Of a DNA stretch of 64,000 nucleotides, positions 55,924-63,946 are shown in pieces. Positions within the stretch are counted from its first letter, which is position 1; each line of letters starts with the position of its first letter. A model generated the notes under the pieces. It did not search any database. It was not told the origin of the DNA and worked only from the letters and a program-made list of their open reading frames with translations. The position numbers and the translations under genes were made by a program. The DNA is from Oscillospiraceae bacterium (lineage in GTDB: Bacteria; Bacillota; Clostridia; Oscillospirales; Ruminococcaceae), in assembly GCA_021201135.1 (NCBI GenBank), contig JAJQGT010000015.1, positions 29,457 to 93,456 on the forward strand, given 5' to 3'.

Positions 55924-56961
55924 ATGAATGATAAAAATGAAAATCTGCTCTCAACAGAGTCCGAAAGTACATATATCTCCATACGGGGATATATTGTTGA
56001 TGCACAGCGTCAGGTTTATTCCACTGTTAATTCCGCTATGGTTAATGCCTACTGGAATATTGGGAAAATCATATATGAAGCTTGCGGAGAAAATGATCGT
56101 GCATCTTATGGAAAACAGGTTCTACAGTATATCTCAAACAGATTGACAGCTGAATTTGGAAAGGGATTTAGCGTCAGAAATTTGCGAAATATGCGTCGCT
56201 TCTATCTAACGTTTCAAAATCGGCAGACACTGTCTGCCGAATTGAGCTGGTCTCATTATCAACTGCTTATGAACGTCGAAGATGAAGATGCCAGAAACTT
56301 TTACACAGAAGAAGCTGTAAAATCAGGTTGGAGTGTCCGTCAACTTCAAAGGCAAATAAATACAATGTACTATAACCGCCTTTTGTCGAGCCGTGACAAA
56401 GAAAGTGTTGCGCTTGAAATACAAGACACTGTTCCGAAGCCGGAATACGAAAAAATCATAAAAGACCCTTACGTTCTGGAATTTCTTGACTTGCCGCAAA
56501 ATGAGCACTTTTATGAATCTGATTTGGAGCAGGCTCTTATAGACCATTTGCAGAAGTTTTTGTTGGAGCTTGGAAGAGGCTTTTCGTTTGTTGCAAGACA
56601 AAAGCATTTTAATGTTGATGGGAGACATTTTTATATTGACCTTGTCTTCTACAACTACATTCTGAAGTGCTTTGTTTTGATTGATTTAAAGACGGATGAT
56701 TTGACTCATCAGGACATCGGTCAGATGCAGATGTATGTAAATTACTATACCCGTGAAATGATGAACGAAGGCGATAATCCGCCAATAGGAATTCTTTTAT
56801 GTGCCGACAAAAGTGATACCCTTGTCAGATACACTCTTCCTGAAAATAATACTCAGATTTATGCTGCTAAGTATATGGCGTATATGCCGACAGAAGAAGA
56901 ATTGAAAAGAGAATTAAAACTCGATGAGTTTGAAAAATTGGAAGATAAAAATGATGATTAG
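55924..56961 (+). CDS. YhcG/DUF1016 PD-(D/E)xK nuclease family protein
   Basis: 345 residues. The N-terminal DUF1016_N helical domain (MVNAYWNIGKIIYE, KGFSVRNLRNMRRFYLTF) and the C-terminal PD-(D/E)xK nuclease-like domain (FYIDLVFYNYILKCFVLIDLKTDDL, with the Asp and Asp-x-Lys pattern) match YhcG. Such proteins are common near restriction-modification genes and mobile elements. It is A/T-rich compared with rny and the next gene, so probably acquired. No methylase or restriction gene is adjacent. Confidence 0.92.
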   Translation: MNDKNENLLSTESESTYISIRGYIVDAQRQVYSTVNSAMVNAYWNIGKIIYEACGENDRASYGKQVLQYISNRLTAEFGKGFSVRNLRNMRRFYLTFQNRQTLSAELSWSHYQLLMNVEDEDARNFYTEEAVKSGWSVRQLQRQINTMYYNRLLSSRDKESVALEIQDTVPKPEYEKIIKDPYVLEFLDLPQNEHFYESDLEQALIDHLQKFLLELGRGFSFVARQKHFNVDGRHFYIDLVFYNYILKCFVLIDLKTDDLTHQDIGQMQMYVNYYTREMMNEGDNPPIGILLCADKSDTLVRYTLPENNTQIYAAKYMAYMPTEEELKRELKLDEFEKLEDKNDD

Positions 56962-56992
56962 TATTTCAGAAATTCAGTAAAGGAGAATACCA

Positions 56993-57451
56993 ATGATAAG
57001 ACCCGCAACCATTTCCGACGTCCCTGCAATCATGTCGCTTCTTGAGCAGGTTGGAGGGCTTCATCACAATATCCGCCCCGACATTTTCGGGGAGAGGAAG
57101 TATACCGAGGAGGAGCTCTTAGGGCTCTTTGGCAACGAGAAGTCCCCCATCTTCGTTTATGAAGAGGACGGCAAAGTCCTCGGGCATCTCTTCTGTTCAA
57201 TCAAAGATTATACAGGTTCAAATCAGCTCATGCCGATCAAGAGCCTCTACATAGACGACTTCTGCGTCGACGAAAACGCCCGTGGCAAAGGCATCGGCAC
57301 GAAGCTCTATGAGTTCGCAAGGGACTATGCGAAAGAAATCGACTGCTACAACCTGACCCTCTGCGTCTGGGAAGGAAACGATTCCGCCAAGGCGTTTTAT
57401 GACAAGATTGGGATGGGTGTGCAGAGGACGGTTAGGGAGACGATACTGTAA
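56993..57451 (+). CDS. GNAT family N-acetyltransferase
   Basis: 152 residues. The acetyl-CoA-binding motif is in VDENARGKGIGTKLYEFARDYA, preceded by the strand IDDFCV, and the C-terminal ALKFY-type motif appears as NDSAKAFYDKIGM. Cytosolic acetyltransferase of unknown substrate. AAAGGAGAATACC precedes the ATG. It is followed by an intact composite repeat and then mreCD. Confidence 0.9.
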   Translation: MIRPATISDVPAIMSLLEQVGGLHHNIRPDIFGERKYTEEELLGLFGNEKSPIFVYEEDGKVLGHLFCSIKDYTGSNQLMPIKSLYIDDFCVDENARGKGIGTKLYEFARDYAKEIDCYNLTLCVWEGNDSAKAFYDKIGMGVQRTVRETIL

Positions 57452-57589
57452 ACCCCTCAGTCGCCCTTCGGGCGCCAGCTCCCCTTTCAGGGGAGCCTAT
57501 AACTGCTCCTATGTAACTTTTATGATAGAACCGCTCTAAGCCTCCCCTGAAAGGGGAGGGGGACCATGCGAAGCATGGTGGAGGGGTTT
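57450..57589. repeat. Composite palindromic intergenic repeat, intact reference copy
   Basis: 140 bp from AAACCCCTCAGTCGCC to GAGGGGTTT, with CTCCCCTTTCAGGGGAG, CTCCCCTGAAAGGGGAG and CCATGCGAAGCATGG. It shows the uninterrupted form of the target site used by the 13.4-kb element. Confidence 0.9.
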
Positions 57590-57609
57590 CCGGAAAGGAC
57601 GGCGACACA

Positions 57610-58473
57610 ATGAAAGACTTCTTCACCAGCACCAAGTTCAAGGTCATACTTTGTATTGCCGCCTTGATGATTGGGATTATGATTTATGCGGCGGTGGCGT
57701 CGGGGAGCGCGATAAGCTCGGCGTTCGGGACGATTTTGGAGCCGTTCCAGTCGGCTTCCCAGAGCATTTCGACCTGGGTCACCACCCGAATCGACATGTT
57801 TGTCAACGCCGGAAAGTATTACGAAGAAAATCAGGCTCTCAAGGAAGAGATTGCCCGCCTGACGGGCGAGATGGCGGACTATGAAACCGTCATGCAGGAG
57901 AACGAACAGCTCCGCGAGATGGTCAGCCTTGCCGAATCTTCCGAAGGAATGGAGTTCTCCGAGCCCTGCAAGGTCATCGGTAGGACGGCAAACGACGTCT
58001 ACGGCTCGTTCTTCATCGACAAGGGCTCGAAGGACGGAATCGAATATTACGACCCCGTCGTGACGGCGAACGGCTTGGTCGGCTTCGTCACCGAGGTTGA
58101 ATATACCTACTCGAAGGTCACGACAATCCTCTCGAGCGACGTTTCAATCGGAATCTATTGCGTCGAGACGGGCGAGACGGGCGTCACCGAGGGAAGCTAT
58201 ACCCTCGGACTTAACGGCAAGCTCAGGATGATTTATATCCCTCTCGACTGCGAGATGGAAGCGGGCGACATCGTCGTCACCTCCGGCTACTCGGGGCTCG
58301 TCCCGAACGGGCTCATCGTCGGCACCGTCGGCGACACCGAAATCACGGCGAGCGGTCTTTCGAGGACGGCTGTCATCACCCCGACCGTCAACCCGGATGA
58401 GCTGACGAGCGTCTATGTCATAGTTGACTTTGAGGGAAAGGGGAGCGGATTCGAAGATGAAACTTCAGACTAA
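57610..58473 (+). CDS. mreC: Rod shape-determining protein MreC
   Basis: 287 residues. One transmembrane helix (about 11-31), a coiled coil (about 65-105) and the paired beta-barrel MreC domain (ACKVIGRTANDVYGSFFIDKG; VVTSGYSGLVPNGLIVGTV). Extracytoplasmic scaffold of the elongasome that activates PBP2/RodA. mreD overlaps its end by 17 bases. mreB is not adjacent, unlike the usual mreBCD order. Confidence 0.95.
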   Translation: MKDFFTSTKFKVILCIAALMIGIMIYAAVASGSAISSAFGTILEPFQSASQSISTWVTTRIDMFVNAGKYYEENQALKEEIARLTGEMADYETVMQENEQLREMVSLAESSEGMEFSEPCKVIGRTANDVYGSFFIDKGSKDGIEYYDPVVTANGLVGFVTEVEYTYSKVTTILSSDVSIGIYCVETGETGVTEGSYTLGLNGKLRMIYIPLDCEMEAGDIVVTSGYSGLVPNGLIVGTVGDTEITASGLSRTAVITPTVNPDELTSVYVIVDFEGKGSGFEDETSD

Positions 58474-59035
58474 GCAAAAAAGCGCCGGTCTCTCCCAGAA
58501 TATAAGAACGGTCCTGAAATGGGTATTTTACGTCCTCATGCTGATATTTTTCTATTGCGTGATGGTCTCGGGGAGTGGCAACGGCTCGAAAGCGCTGATG
58601 CTCATCCCCTTCTCGACCGCGATTGCCTGCTATGAGGGCGAAATCCCCTCGGCGGTTATCGGCGCGATTTCGGGGATACTAATCGACATGGCGACGGGGC
58701 AGCTGATCGGCTTCACGGGGCTTTACTTATGCCTCTTTTGCGGAATCATCAGCGGCATGTTCCGCCAGTTCCTCCGCAAAAACATCGTGAACTACTTCGC
58801 CCTGACCGTCGCGACCTGCCTCGTGTATCTCTACGTCGACTACTACTTCTTCTATGTGATATGGGACTACGAGGGCTACCGGGAGGTGCTGAAAGCACGG
58901 TTCATCCCGAGCCACCTGAAGACGATAGTCTTCTCCCCGCTCTGCTATCTAATGTGCCTCGCGGCGGAAAAGCTGTCGACGGTGAAGCGAAAGCTTGAGC
59001 TCGAGGAGAAGAGCGAGATGGTGGACCGTATTTAA
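58457..59035 (+). CDS. mreD: Rod shape-determining protein MreD
   Basis: 192 residues from MKLQTKQKSAGLSQNI (AAAGGGGAG upstream, inside mreC). Five or six hydrophobic helices in the MreD pattern, with GAISGILIDMATGQLIGFTGLYLCLFCG typical. Integral membrane partner of MreC. Second and last gene of the unit, followed directly by a terminator. The C-terminus is charged and cytoplasmic. Confidence 0.9.
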   Translation: MKLQTKQKSAGLSQNIRTVLKWVFYVLMLIFFYCVMVSGSGNGSKALMLIPFSTAIACYEGEIPSAVIGAISGILIDMATGQLIGFTGLYLCLFCGIISGMFRQFLRKNIVNYFALTVATCLVYLYVDYYFFYVIWDYEGYREVLKARFIPSHLKTIVFSPLCYLMCLAAEKLSTVKRKLELEEKSEMVDRI

Positions 59036-59073
59036 AAAAGCAGTTTGCAATTAGGGCAAGCTGCTTTTTTGTT
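59034..59073 (+). terminator. mreCD terminator
   Basis: Stem AAAAGCAG.TTGC with CAA.CTGCTTTT, then Ts. Confidence 0.85.
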
Positions 59074-59078
59074 ACGCA

Positions 59079-59106
59079 AAAAATAAGGGCGGAAAAATCC
59101 GCCCCT
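59079..59106 (-). terminator. Terminator of the second solute-binding lipoprotein gene
   Basis: Minus-strand stem GGGCGGA/TCCGCCC followed by TTATTTTTT, 7 bases after the stop codon. Confidence 0.85.
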
Positions 59107-59112
59107 ACAAAA

Positions 59113-60555
59113 TTATGAATTCAAACTATACGGGTCATACGATGCGATCGTATCGTTGAGCTGGTTGACGTAGTAGTCAATCTGCTCGGAGTAGGTCTCC
59201 TTCATCTGAGCCCAGGTGGTCGGGTCCTCGGCTTCGCCGAAGCTTTCGAGGGCGGAAACCACGTTGTTGAGCTTGTCGCCGAGACCTTCGTAGTAGGAAA
59301 CGATAACCTTCGAGCCGTTGTTCGCGAGGTCATAGCACTCGTCCCACATGTCGAGCATGTCCTGGGTCCAGAGGTATGTGGTCTCAAGCTGCTGGCGGTC
59401 GATATTGACGACTGTCGGGTCAAGAACCTTGAATCTCATGCAGGAGGCAAGGAGCGCGACACCCTCGGGGTTCTGAGCGCCCTGAACCAAAGCATATGCC
59501 GACGGAGTTGTTTCGGCGTAGTAAACGCCGTCACCGTCGTCATCCCTCGGAAGAGGAACGAACATCAATTCGTCCAGATCGCCCCAGACGGAGCTTATCG
59601 AGTCAACAGGACCGGTGAACATGTAGGTGCCGCCGATATAGAAGAGGCAGAGTCCTTCCTTCATGCCGCCGCCGTCAACGCTGTTACGTATAGACCAGCC
59701 GTTGTTCCAGACGGGATACTGGCAGTCGTTCTTCGCAATGTCATACATAAGGTTTGCCGCACGCTCGATTGCCGGCGCGTCGATGTTCGATTCAAATTCC
59801 ATCGTCTCGGTGTTATAAACGACAATGAGCTCGCCGCAGGAGCGCATAATCGCTTCGCCATAACCCCAGCCGTCGAGGGCATATCTGTCCTCATCGGCAT
59901 CGGTGAAGTCGGTGCACATGTCATAGAAGACGTCCCATGTCCACTCGTCGTTATAATAGAGCTCGGCGGGGTCGTCATAGCCGTATTCGGAAACAACGCG
60001 TCTGTTATAGGCGCAGACATTGCCGAAGGTGACGTCGTAAATCATGGTGTAGTGCAGACCCTTGATTGTATAGTAGCTGTCGGCATAGTCCTTCACGTCT
60101 GCCCAGAGCGGGTCGCTGTAGTCGATGTAGTCGTCGACCGGCATAAATACGCCCTTCATGCACATCATCGGGAAGATTCCGTCGTGCCCGGGATAGAAGT
60201 CGGGCGAGTTGGATGCGAGGACGTAGTTTGCAATCTCGTCAAAACGGGTGTCCCAGGTGACCTCAATCCACTCGACGGTGCAACCGTACTTCTCCTGGAA
60301 GGTCCAGTAGCCGGAGTTGATGATTTCATCTTCGGAATAGTTCTGGATGTCGTCGTACCAAGCGCACCACTTGACTGTTGTGCCTGCGGCAGAGGTCTCC
60401 GAAGCGTCCGGGAGGAGAATTCCCGCCGCCGCAAGAATCGCCTCGGCGTCCTGAGTGGCGAATGTGAGCTGTACAACCTCTCTCGAGGAGCTTCCACAGC
60501 CGACAAGCGCCAGAATCATGACTCCCGCCAGCAGGAGTGCGAATATTTTCTTCAT
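59113..60555 (-). CDS. Extracellular solute-binding lipoprotein (ABC SBP-like), paralog 2
   Basis: 480 residues from MKKIFALLLAGVMILALV with GGGGGG upstream. Lipobox Cys20 then GSSSREVVQLTFATQDAEAI, identical at this point to the paralog at 19485-20951. The two share most of their length, including the PLPRDDDG and MRFKVLDPTVV segments, and the same C-terminal DPYSL. A Tyr- and Asp-rich binding protein of the carbohydrate-uptake type without adjacent permease genes. It probably arose by duplication and has diverged in ligand residues. Confidence 0.78.
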   Translation of the reverse strand: MKKIFALLLAGVMILALVGCGSSSREVVQLTFATQDAEAILAAAGILLPDASETSAAGTTVKWCAWYDDIQNYSEDEIINSGYWTFQEKYGCTVEWIEVTWDTRFDEIANYVLASNSPDFYPGHDGIFPMMCMKGVFMPVDDYIDYSDPLWADVKDYADSYYTIKGLHYTMIYDVTFGNVCAYNRRVVSEYGYDDPAELYYNDEWTWDVFYDMCTDFTDADEDRYALDGWGYGEAIMRSCGELIVVYNTETMEFESNIDAPAIERAANLMYDIAKNDCQYPVWNNGWSIRNSVDGGGMKEGLCLFYIGGTYMFTGPVDSISSVWGDLDELMFVPLPRDDDGDGVYYAETTPSAYALVQGAQNPEGVALLASCMRFKVLDPTVVNIDRQQLETTYLWTQDMLDMWDECYDLANNGSKVIVSYYEGLGDKLNNVVSALESFGEAEDPTTWAQMKETYSEQIDYYVNQLNDTIASYDPYSLNS

Positions 60556-60587
60556 TAAAATACCCCCCATCAGGATTTGTTCTTTTC

Positions 60588-60616
60588 ATTATACCGTATT
60601 TCAAGGATAATTTCAA
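60588..60616 (-). promoter_or_regulatory. Promoter of the second solute-binding lipoprotein
   Basis: Minus-strand TTGAAA (60611-60616), 17-base spacer, TATAAT (60588-60593), the same form as the promoter of its paralog. Confidence 0.82.
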
Positions 60617-60642
60617 GAGGAAATTCCGCATCATAACGGCTC

Positions 60643-60671
60643 TTGACAACTTGTCCCGATGGCGTTATAAT
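60643..60671 (+). promoter_or_regulatory. mscS promoter
   Basis: TTGACA (60643-60648), 17-base spacer, TATAAT (60666-60671). Confidence 0.88.
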
Positions 60672-60726
60672 GTCTTTCGTACAAAATTCAACACTTGTGG
60701 TCTGATTTCAACAGGAGGTACAAATA

Positions 60727-61536
60727 ATGTTGGAAACAATTCAGAACATTCTCGGATTCGGCGTCGGCGGGTTCACCCTCGGCGGAATCCTCAATGCAAT
60801 CGTTATTCTGGTCATCTGCATCCTCGTCATGCGGATACTCAACAATCTCATCGGGAAAATGCTCGACAAATCGACAAAAATCGACAAGACCATCTGCGGC
60901 TTCATCAAGACTGCGGCGAGAATTCTCTTGTGGGCTCTTGCGATAATCATCGTCTGCGACAGCTTGGGAATCTCCACGACCTCGCTTGTAGCTTTGCTGA
61001 GCGTCGTAACCCTGGCTCTTTCCCTCTCGGTTCAGAACATCATGTCGAACCTCTTCTCGGGAATCACCCTTCTTATTACAAAGCCTTTCGGCGTCGGCGA
61101 CTATGTCGACATCTCCGGAAAATGTGGCACTGTCAAGAGCGTCGGTCTCTTCTATACCGTCCTCGACACCGTCGACAACACCGTCGTCAGCATCCCGAAT
61201 GCAGACGCAACCGCCGCTTCCGTCCTGAACTACAGCCGTGAGCCGAAGCGTAGGGTCGACCTCAAGGTCTGCGCTTCCTATGATTCCGCGACCAAGGACG
61301 TCAAGGCGGCAGTTCTTGACGCTATCAATCAGGATCCGAAGATTCTAAGAGACCCCGAGCCGTTCGTAAAAATCAGCGGCTACAACGCCTCGGACATCGA
61401 ATACACCGTCCGTGTCTGGTGCAACGGCGCCGATTATTGGGACGTCTACTTCAACCTGCACGAAAAGGTCCGTGAGACCTTCGCCGAGCACAGCGTCCAG
61501 ATGGCTTATAATCAGATTGATGTGCATATGAAGTGA
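60727..61536 (+). CDS. mscS: Small-conductance mechanosensitive channel
   Basis: 269 residues, AGGAGGTACAAATA upstream. Three transmembrane helices, with the pore helix TM3 at LLSVVTLALSLSVQNIMSNLFSGI. The beta domain (PFGVGDYVDISGKCGTVKSV) and the C-terminal alpha/beta domain follow. It opens on membrane tension to release solutes during osmotic downshock. Single-gene unit ending in a GGGCGGA/TCCGCCC hairpin near 61565-61590. Confidence 0.95.
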   Translation: MLETIQNILGFGVGGFTLGGILNAIVILVICILVMRILNNLIGKMLDKSTKIDKTICGFIKTAARILLWALAIIIVCDSLGISTTSLVALLSVVTLALSLSVQNIMSNLFSGITLLITKPFGVGDYVDISGKCGTVKSVGLFYTVLDTVDNTVVSIPNADATAASVLNYSREPKRRVDLKVCASYDSATKDVKAAVLDAINQDPKILRDPEPFVKISGYNASDIEYTVRVWCNGADYWDVYFNLHEKVRETFAEHSVQMAYNQIDVHMK

Positions 61537-61620
61537 GCTTTATGATGAAGTGAATAATCTTTGTAGCGGGCGGATAATATCCGCCCCTACATATATCCCA
61601 CAAATTTTTTATTTCCCCTC

Positions 61621-61649
61621 TTGACAACTCCATCCCTATATGTTATACT
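61621..61649 (+). promoter_or_regulatory. Promoter of the HTH-DUF3169-DUF3267 operon
   Basis: TTGACA (61621-61626), 17-base spacer, TATACT (61644-61649). Confidence 0.86.
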
Positions 61650-61653
61650 CTGA

Positions 61654-61675
61654 AATGACAAAGAAAGTTGTCATT
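61654..61675. promoter_or_regulatory. Candidate operator of the HTH regulator
   Basis: Inverted repeat AATGACAA (61654-61661) and TTGTCATT (61668-61675) at the predicted transcription start, with a further TTGACA half-site just after. Fits autorepression. Confidence 0.65.
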
Positions 61676-61709
61676 TTGACAAGATTCTATGTCAAAAGGA
61701 GGCAGGCAT

Positions 61710-61931
61710 ATGCCGATACTGAAAAATCATCTCAAGGAGAAGCGGGCGGCGCTTGGGGTCAACCAGCAGGAAATGGGGCGGCTCTGCGGCGTGTCGAGGC
61801 AGACGATAAGCCTCATCGAGCGCGGCGACTATTCCCCGTCGGTGACACTGGCGCTCACGATTGCCAAGGTCTGCGACTGCTCCGTCGATGAAATATTTTA
61901 TTTGCAGGAGGAAAATGAAAGTGGAAAATAA
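61710..61931 (+). CDS. XRE family transcriptional regulator (73 aa)
   Basis: 73 residues from MPILKNHLKEKRAALGV with AAAGGAGGCAGGCAT upstream. It is almost entirely one Cro/CI helix-turn-helix (VNQQEMGRLCGVSRQTISLIERG), the short type often paired with DUF3169 membrane proteins in Firmicutes. It overlaps the next gene by 17 bases. Probably represses its own operon through the dyad at 61654-61675. Confidence 0.93.
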   Translation: MPILKNHLKEKRAALGVNQQEMGRLCGVSRQTISLIERGDYSPSVTLALTIAKVCDCSVDEIFYLQEENESGK

Positions 61932-62691
61932 TGATAATGAAATCAAAAAGGATAATAGGAAGGCTCTGCCGATGTTCATCGGGATAATCGTCTTATCGGC
62001 GGTGGTCGGATTCGTGCTCGGGCTTGCGTCCGTGTTCATCGACCATTCGGACAGAATCGGGGAGCTCGGAGCACTTTTCGGGAAGTACATGGCGCCCTGC
62101 CTGATGATTGCGCTTGCGATAGTCGTCCCGCTCATCTGCGTTTATGAGTACCTGAGCGCAAAGAAGATTCTCAAGGGCTGGGGCGGCGAGGACGAGGAGG
62201 TCTACGAGAAGGCGGACTCGAAGCTCTCGAGCGTCATCCACGCGACGAGCGTCGCCCTCATAATCTCTTTCTTCCTGATTGCGGCGTCCTACTCCGGCGG
62301 AATGGAGAATGTCAGCGAATTCACTGCAGTCGCGATTATCGGATTTGTCGCCGTAATGGCGGAGGCGATTATTCTCCAGCAGAAGGCGGTCGATCTCATC
62401 AAGTCCACGAACCCCGAGAAAAAGGGCTCCGTCTACGACATGAGGTTCCAGAAAAAGTGGCTCGCAAGCTGTGACGAGGCGGAGAAGGCGATGATCGGGC
62501 AGTGCGCCTACAAAGCCTATCAGACGACCAACACCGTCTGCACCGTCCTTGCCGTGGTCTTAGCACTTTCGGCGATGATCTTCGGCACCGGCTTCCTGCC
62601 GTCGCTTGTTGTGTGCGTAATCTGGTTTGCGAACACCTCGGCGTATATGAGAGAGGCAAAGAAATTGGGGAAAGCAGGTGTAATATCATGA
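61915..62691 (+). CDS. DUF3169 family membrane protein
   Basis: 258 residues from MKVENNDNEIKKDNRK (GGAGGAAA just upstream, inside the regulator gene). Six hydrophobic segments: two near the N-terminus (about 16-75), two in the middle (about 105-150) and two at the C-terminus (about 210-245). Matches the DUF3169 family, usually encoded right after a small XRE regulator. Function not known. Its stop overlaps the next start (ATGA). Confidence 0.85.
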   Translation: MKVENNDNEIKKDNRKALPMFIGIIVLSAVVGFVLGLASVFIDHSDRIGELGALFGKYMAPCLMIALAIVVPLICVYEYLSAKKILKGWGGEDEEVYEKADSKLSSVIHATSVALIISFFLIAASYSGGMENVSEFTAVAIIGFVAVMAEAIILQQKAVDLIKSTNPEKKGSVYDMRFQKKWLASCDEAEKAMIGQCAYKAYQTTNTVCTVLAVVLALSAMIFGTGFLPSLVVCVIWFANTSAYMREAKKLGKAGVIS

Positions 62692-63263
62692 AATCCGATA
62701 ATTTTGAAAGAACCCTCCCGGAGGGCTACAAAGAAGCATATGTCATCGACGCAACCAAAGGCAAGTTCAGCCTGTGGCTGAATATTGTTGCGATGGCGCT
62801 GATGGTCGTTATTGCTGTGCCGCTTGTGGTGATAATCTCAAGGATGGGGGAGATACATGTCAACAGCACATTCCTGCTCATCCTCTGCGGCTTGCTCATC
62901 GTCTATACGATTCTCCACGAACTCACCCACGGCATCGCCTACAAGCTGATGACCGGCGAGAAGCTCACGTTCGGGCTGACCCTGACGGTCGCATACTGCG
63001 GCGTGCCGAAGATATTCGTCTACAGAAAAACGGCGCTCGTAGCGCTTCTTGCGCCATTCACCGTCTACACGATTCTGTTTTTGGTGCTTCTCTTCACCCT
63101 TCCCGACCCGACCATGAAGCTTGCCGTCGCTCTCCTCTTCGCCATCCACTTCGGCGGCTGCGCAGGGGATTTGTATGATACGTTTATTTATCTGACGAAG
63201 TTCAAAGACCCAACGACCCTAATGCAGGATACCGGTCCGAGGCAGACGTTTTATACAAAATAG
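62688..63263 (+). CDS. DUF3267 membrane metallopeptidase-like protein
   Basis: 191 residues from MKSDNFERTLPEGYKEA. About four transmembrane helices. ILHELTHGIAYKLMTG carries an HExxH zinc motif in a helix, typical of DUF3267 (putative zincin peptidase). Overlaps DUF3169 by 4 bases, so the three genes form one coupled operon. Substrate unknown; a membrane protease acting with DUF3169 is a possibility. Confidence 0.88.
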   Translation: MKSDNFERTLPEGYKEAYVIDATKGKFSLWLNIVAMALMVVIAVPLVVIISRMGEIHVNSTFLLILCGLLIVYTILHELTHGIAYKLMTGEKLTFGLTLTVAYCGVPKIFVYRKTALVALLAPFTVYTILFLVLLFTLPDPTMKLAVALLFAIHFGGCAGDLYDTFIYLTKFKDPTTLMQDTGPRQTFYTK

Positions 63264-63271
63264 CGCAAAAT

Positions 63272-63297
63272 AAAAAATAGCCGTTGACAAAACGGCT
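63272..63297 (-). terminator. Terminator of the 63.5-kb toxin-like mRNA, overlapping the antisense promoter
   Basis: Minus-strand stem AGCCGTT/AACGGCT with a TTGTC loop and a T-run; the loop is part of the antisense -35 box. Confidence 0.82.
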
Positions 63298-63312
63298 TTT
63301 GCGGGTTATAAT
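63284..63312 (+). promoter_or_regulatory. Antisense RNA promoter, 63.5-kb locus
   Basis: TTGACA (63284-63289), 17-base spacer, TATAAT (63307-63312). Confidence 0.88.
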
Positions 63313-63315
63313 AGT

Positions 63316-63444
63316 GACAGAGAAGCGGAACTGGCTCCAACGGTTCCGTGTCGACCCCAAAATGTGTGGATGAGAATCCTACACTAAAGATGGAAAGTGA
63401 CCGTCCCTGTTTTTGCTAAGCTGCTGGGCGGTTATTCTTTTTTA
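63316..63444 (+). ncRNA. Candidate antisense antitoxin RNA, 63.5-kb locus
   Basis: Begins GACAGAGAAG, as does the opposing mRNA. Early hairpin GGAAC/GTTCC; terminator stem ACCG-CCC with GGG-CGGT (63400-63432) and a T-rich run across the end of the peptide gene. Confidence 0.7.
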
Positions 63445-63527
63445 TTGCCGTCTGACCAGATGTCAAACAGCTTGAAAACAACCGTAAATATTAAACTGAG
63501 AAGTAGTAAAACTTCGGAAGTTGTCAT
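63432..63527 (-). CDS. Type I toxin-like small hydrophobic peptide (31 aa)
   Basis: 31 residues: MTTSEVLLLLSLIFTVVF, then KLFDIWSDGNKKE. One hydrophobic helix with a charged tail, closest to the 19.3-kb peptide (shared MTxxEVLLLL and NKK). AAGGAGAGTCGATAAAT precedes the ATG. The mRNA leader is longer (about 135 bases) than in the other loci and contains the stem GAGCAGTTAACTGCTC. A convergent RNA covers the 3' end. Function inferred from architecture. Confidence 0.78.
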   Translation of the reverse strand: MTTSEVLLLLSLIFTVVFKLFDIWSDGNKKE

Positions 63528-63668
63528 ATTTATCGACTCTCCTTGTTTTGTGTAGTCTCTGTAGAACAGAAACCGCCGGAGCAGTTAACTGCTCCACAGG
63601 AAAGGGTCGACCATATTGGATCGCGAGTATGTGCACCTGCCCGTAATCCTCACTTCTCTGTCTTCATT

Positions 63669-63697
63669 ATTGTACACGATAATTCAGCTTTTGTCAA
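63669..63697 (-). promoter_or_regulatory. Promoter of the 63.5-kb toxin-like mRNA
   Basis: Minus-strand TTGACA (63692-63697), 17-base spacer, TACAAT (63669-63674). Predicted start near 63662. Confidence 0.85.
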
Positions 63698-63750
63698 CAC
63701 AATTCTACACTTTTATAAGTAAAAGGACTCCTGCTGGGAGTCCTTTTGCT

Positions 63751-63804
63751 TGGTCTGTCCGACAGGAGATCGCCAGAAGTTCGCTGACGCGAACTTCGAA
63801 AAAT
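63751..63804. repeat. 54-bp direct repeat, copy 1
   Basis: Contains GGTCTGTCCGACAGGAGATC and the palindrome GAAGTTCGC/GCGAACTTC. Preceded by a separate hairpin AAAAGGACTC/GAGTCCTTTT (63720-63747). The second copy is at 63947-64000. Confidence 0.92.
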
Positions 63805-63946
63805 TGCTGTTTCTGCTTTCGATGCTTTTTGTTTCTTTATGCCTTTGTTTCTCAGGTTGGTTTTGCTTTCTTCCCGCAATTTTTGCAGTTTCTCGCAACT
63901 ATCAAACAAGCCAAAATAAAACGACCCGCAAGGGGTCGCTTTATTT

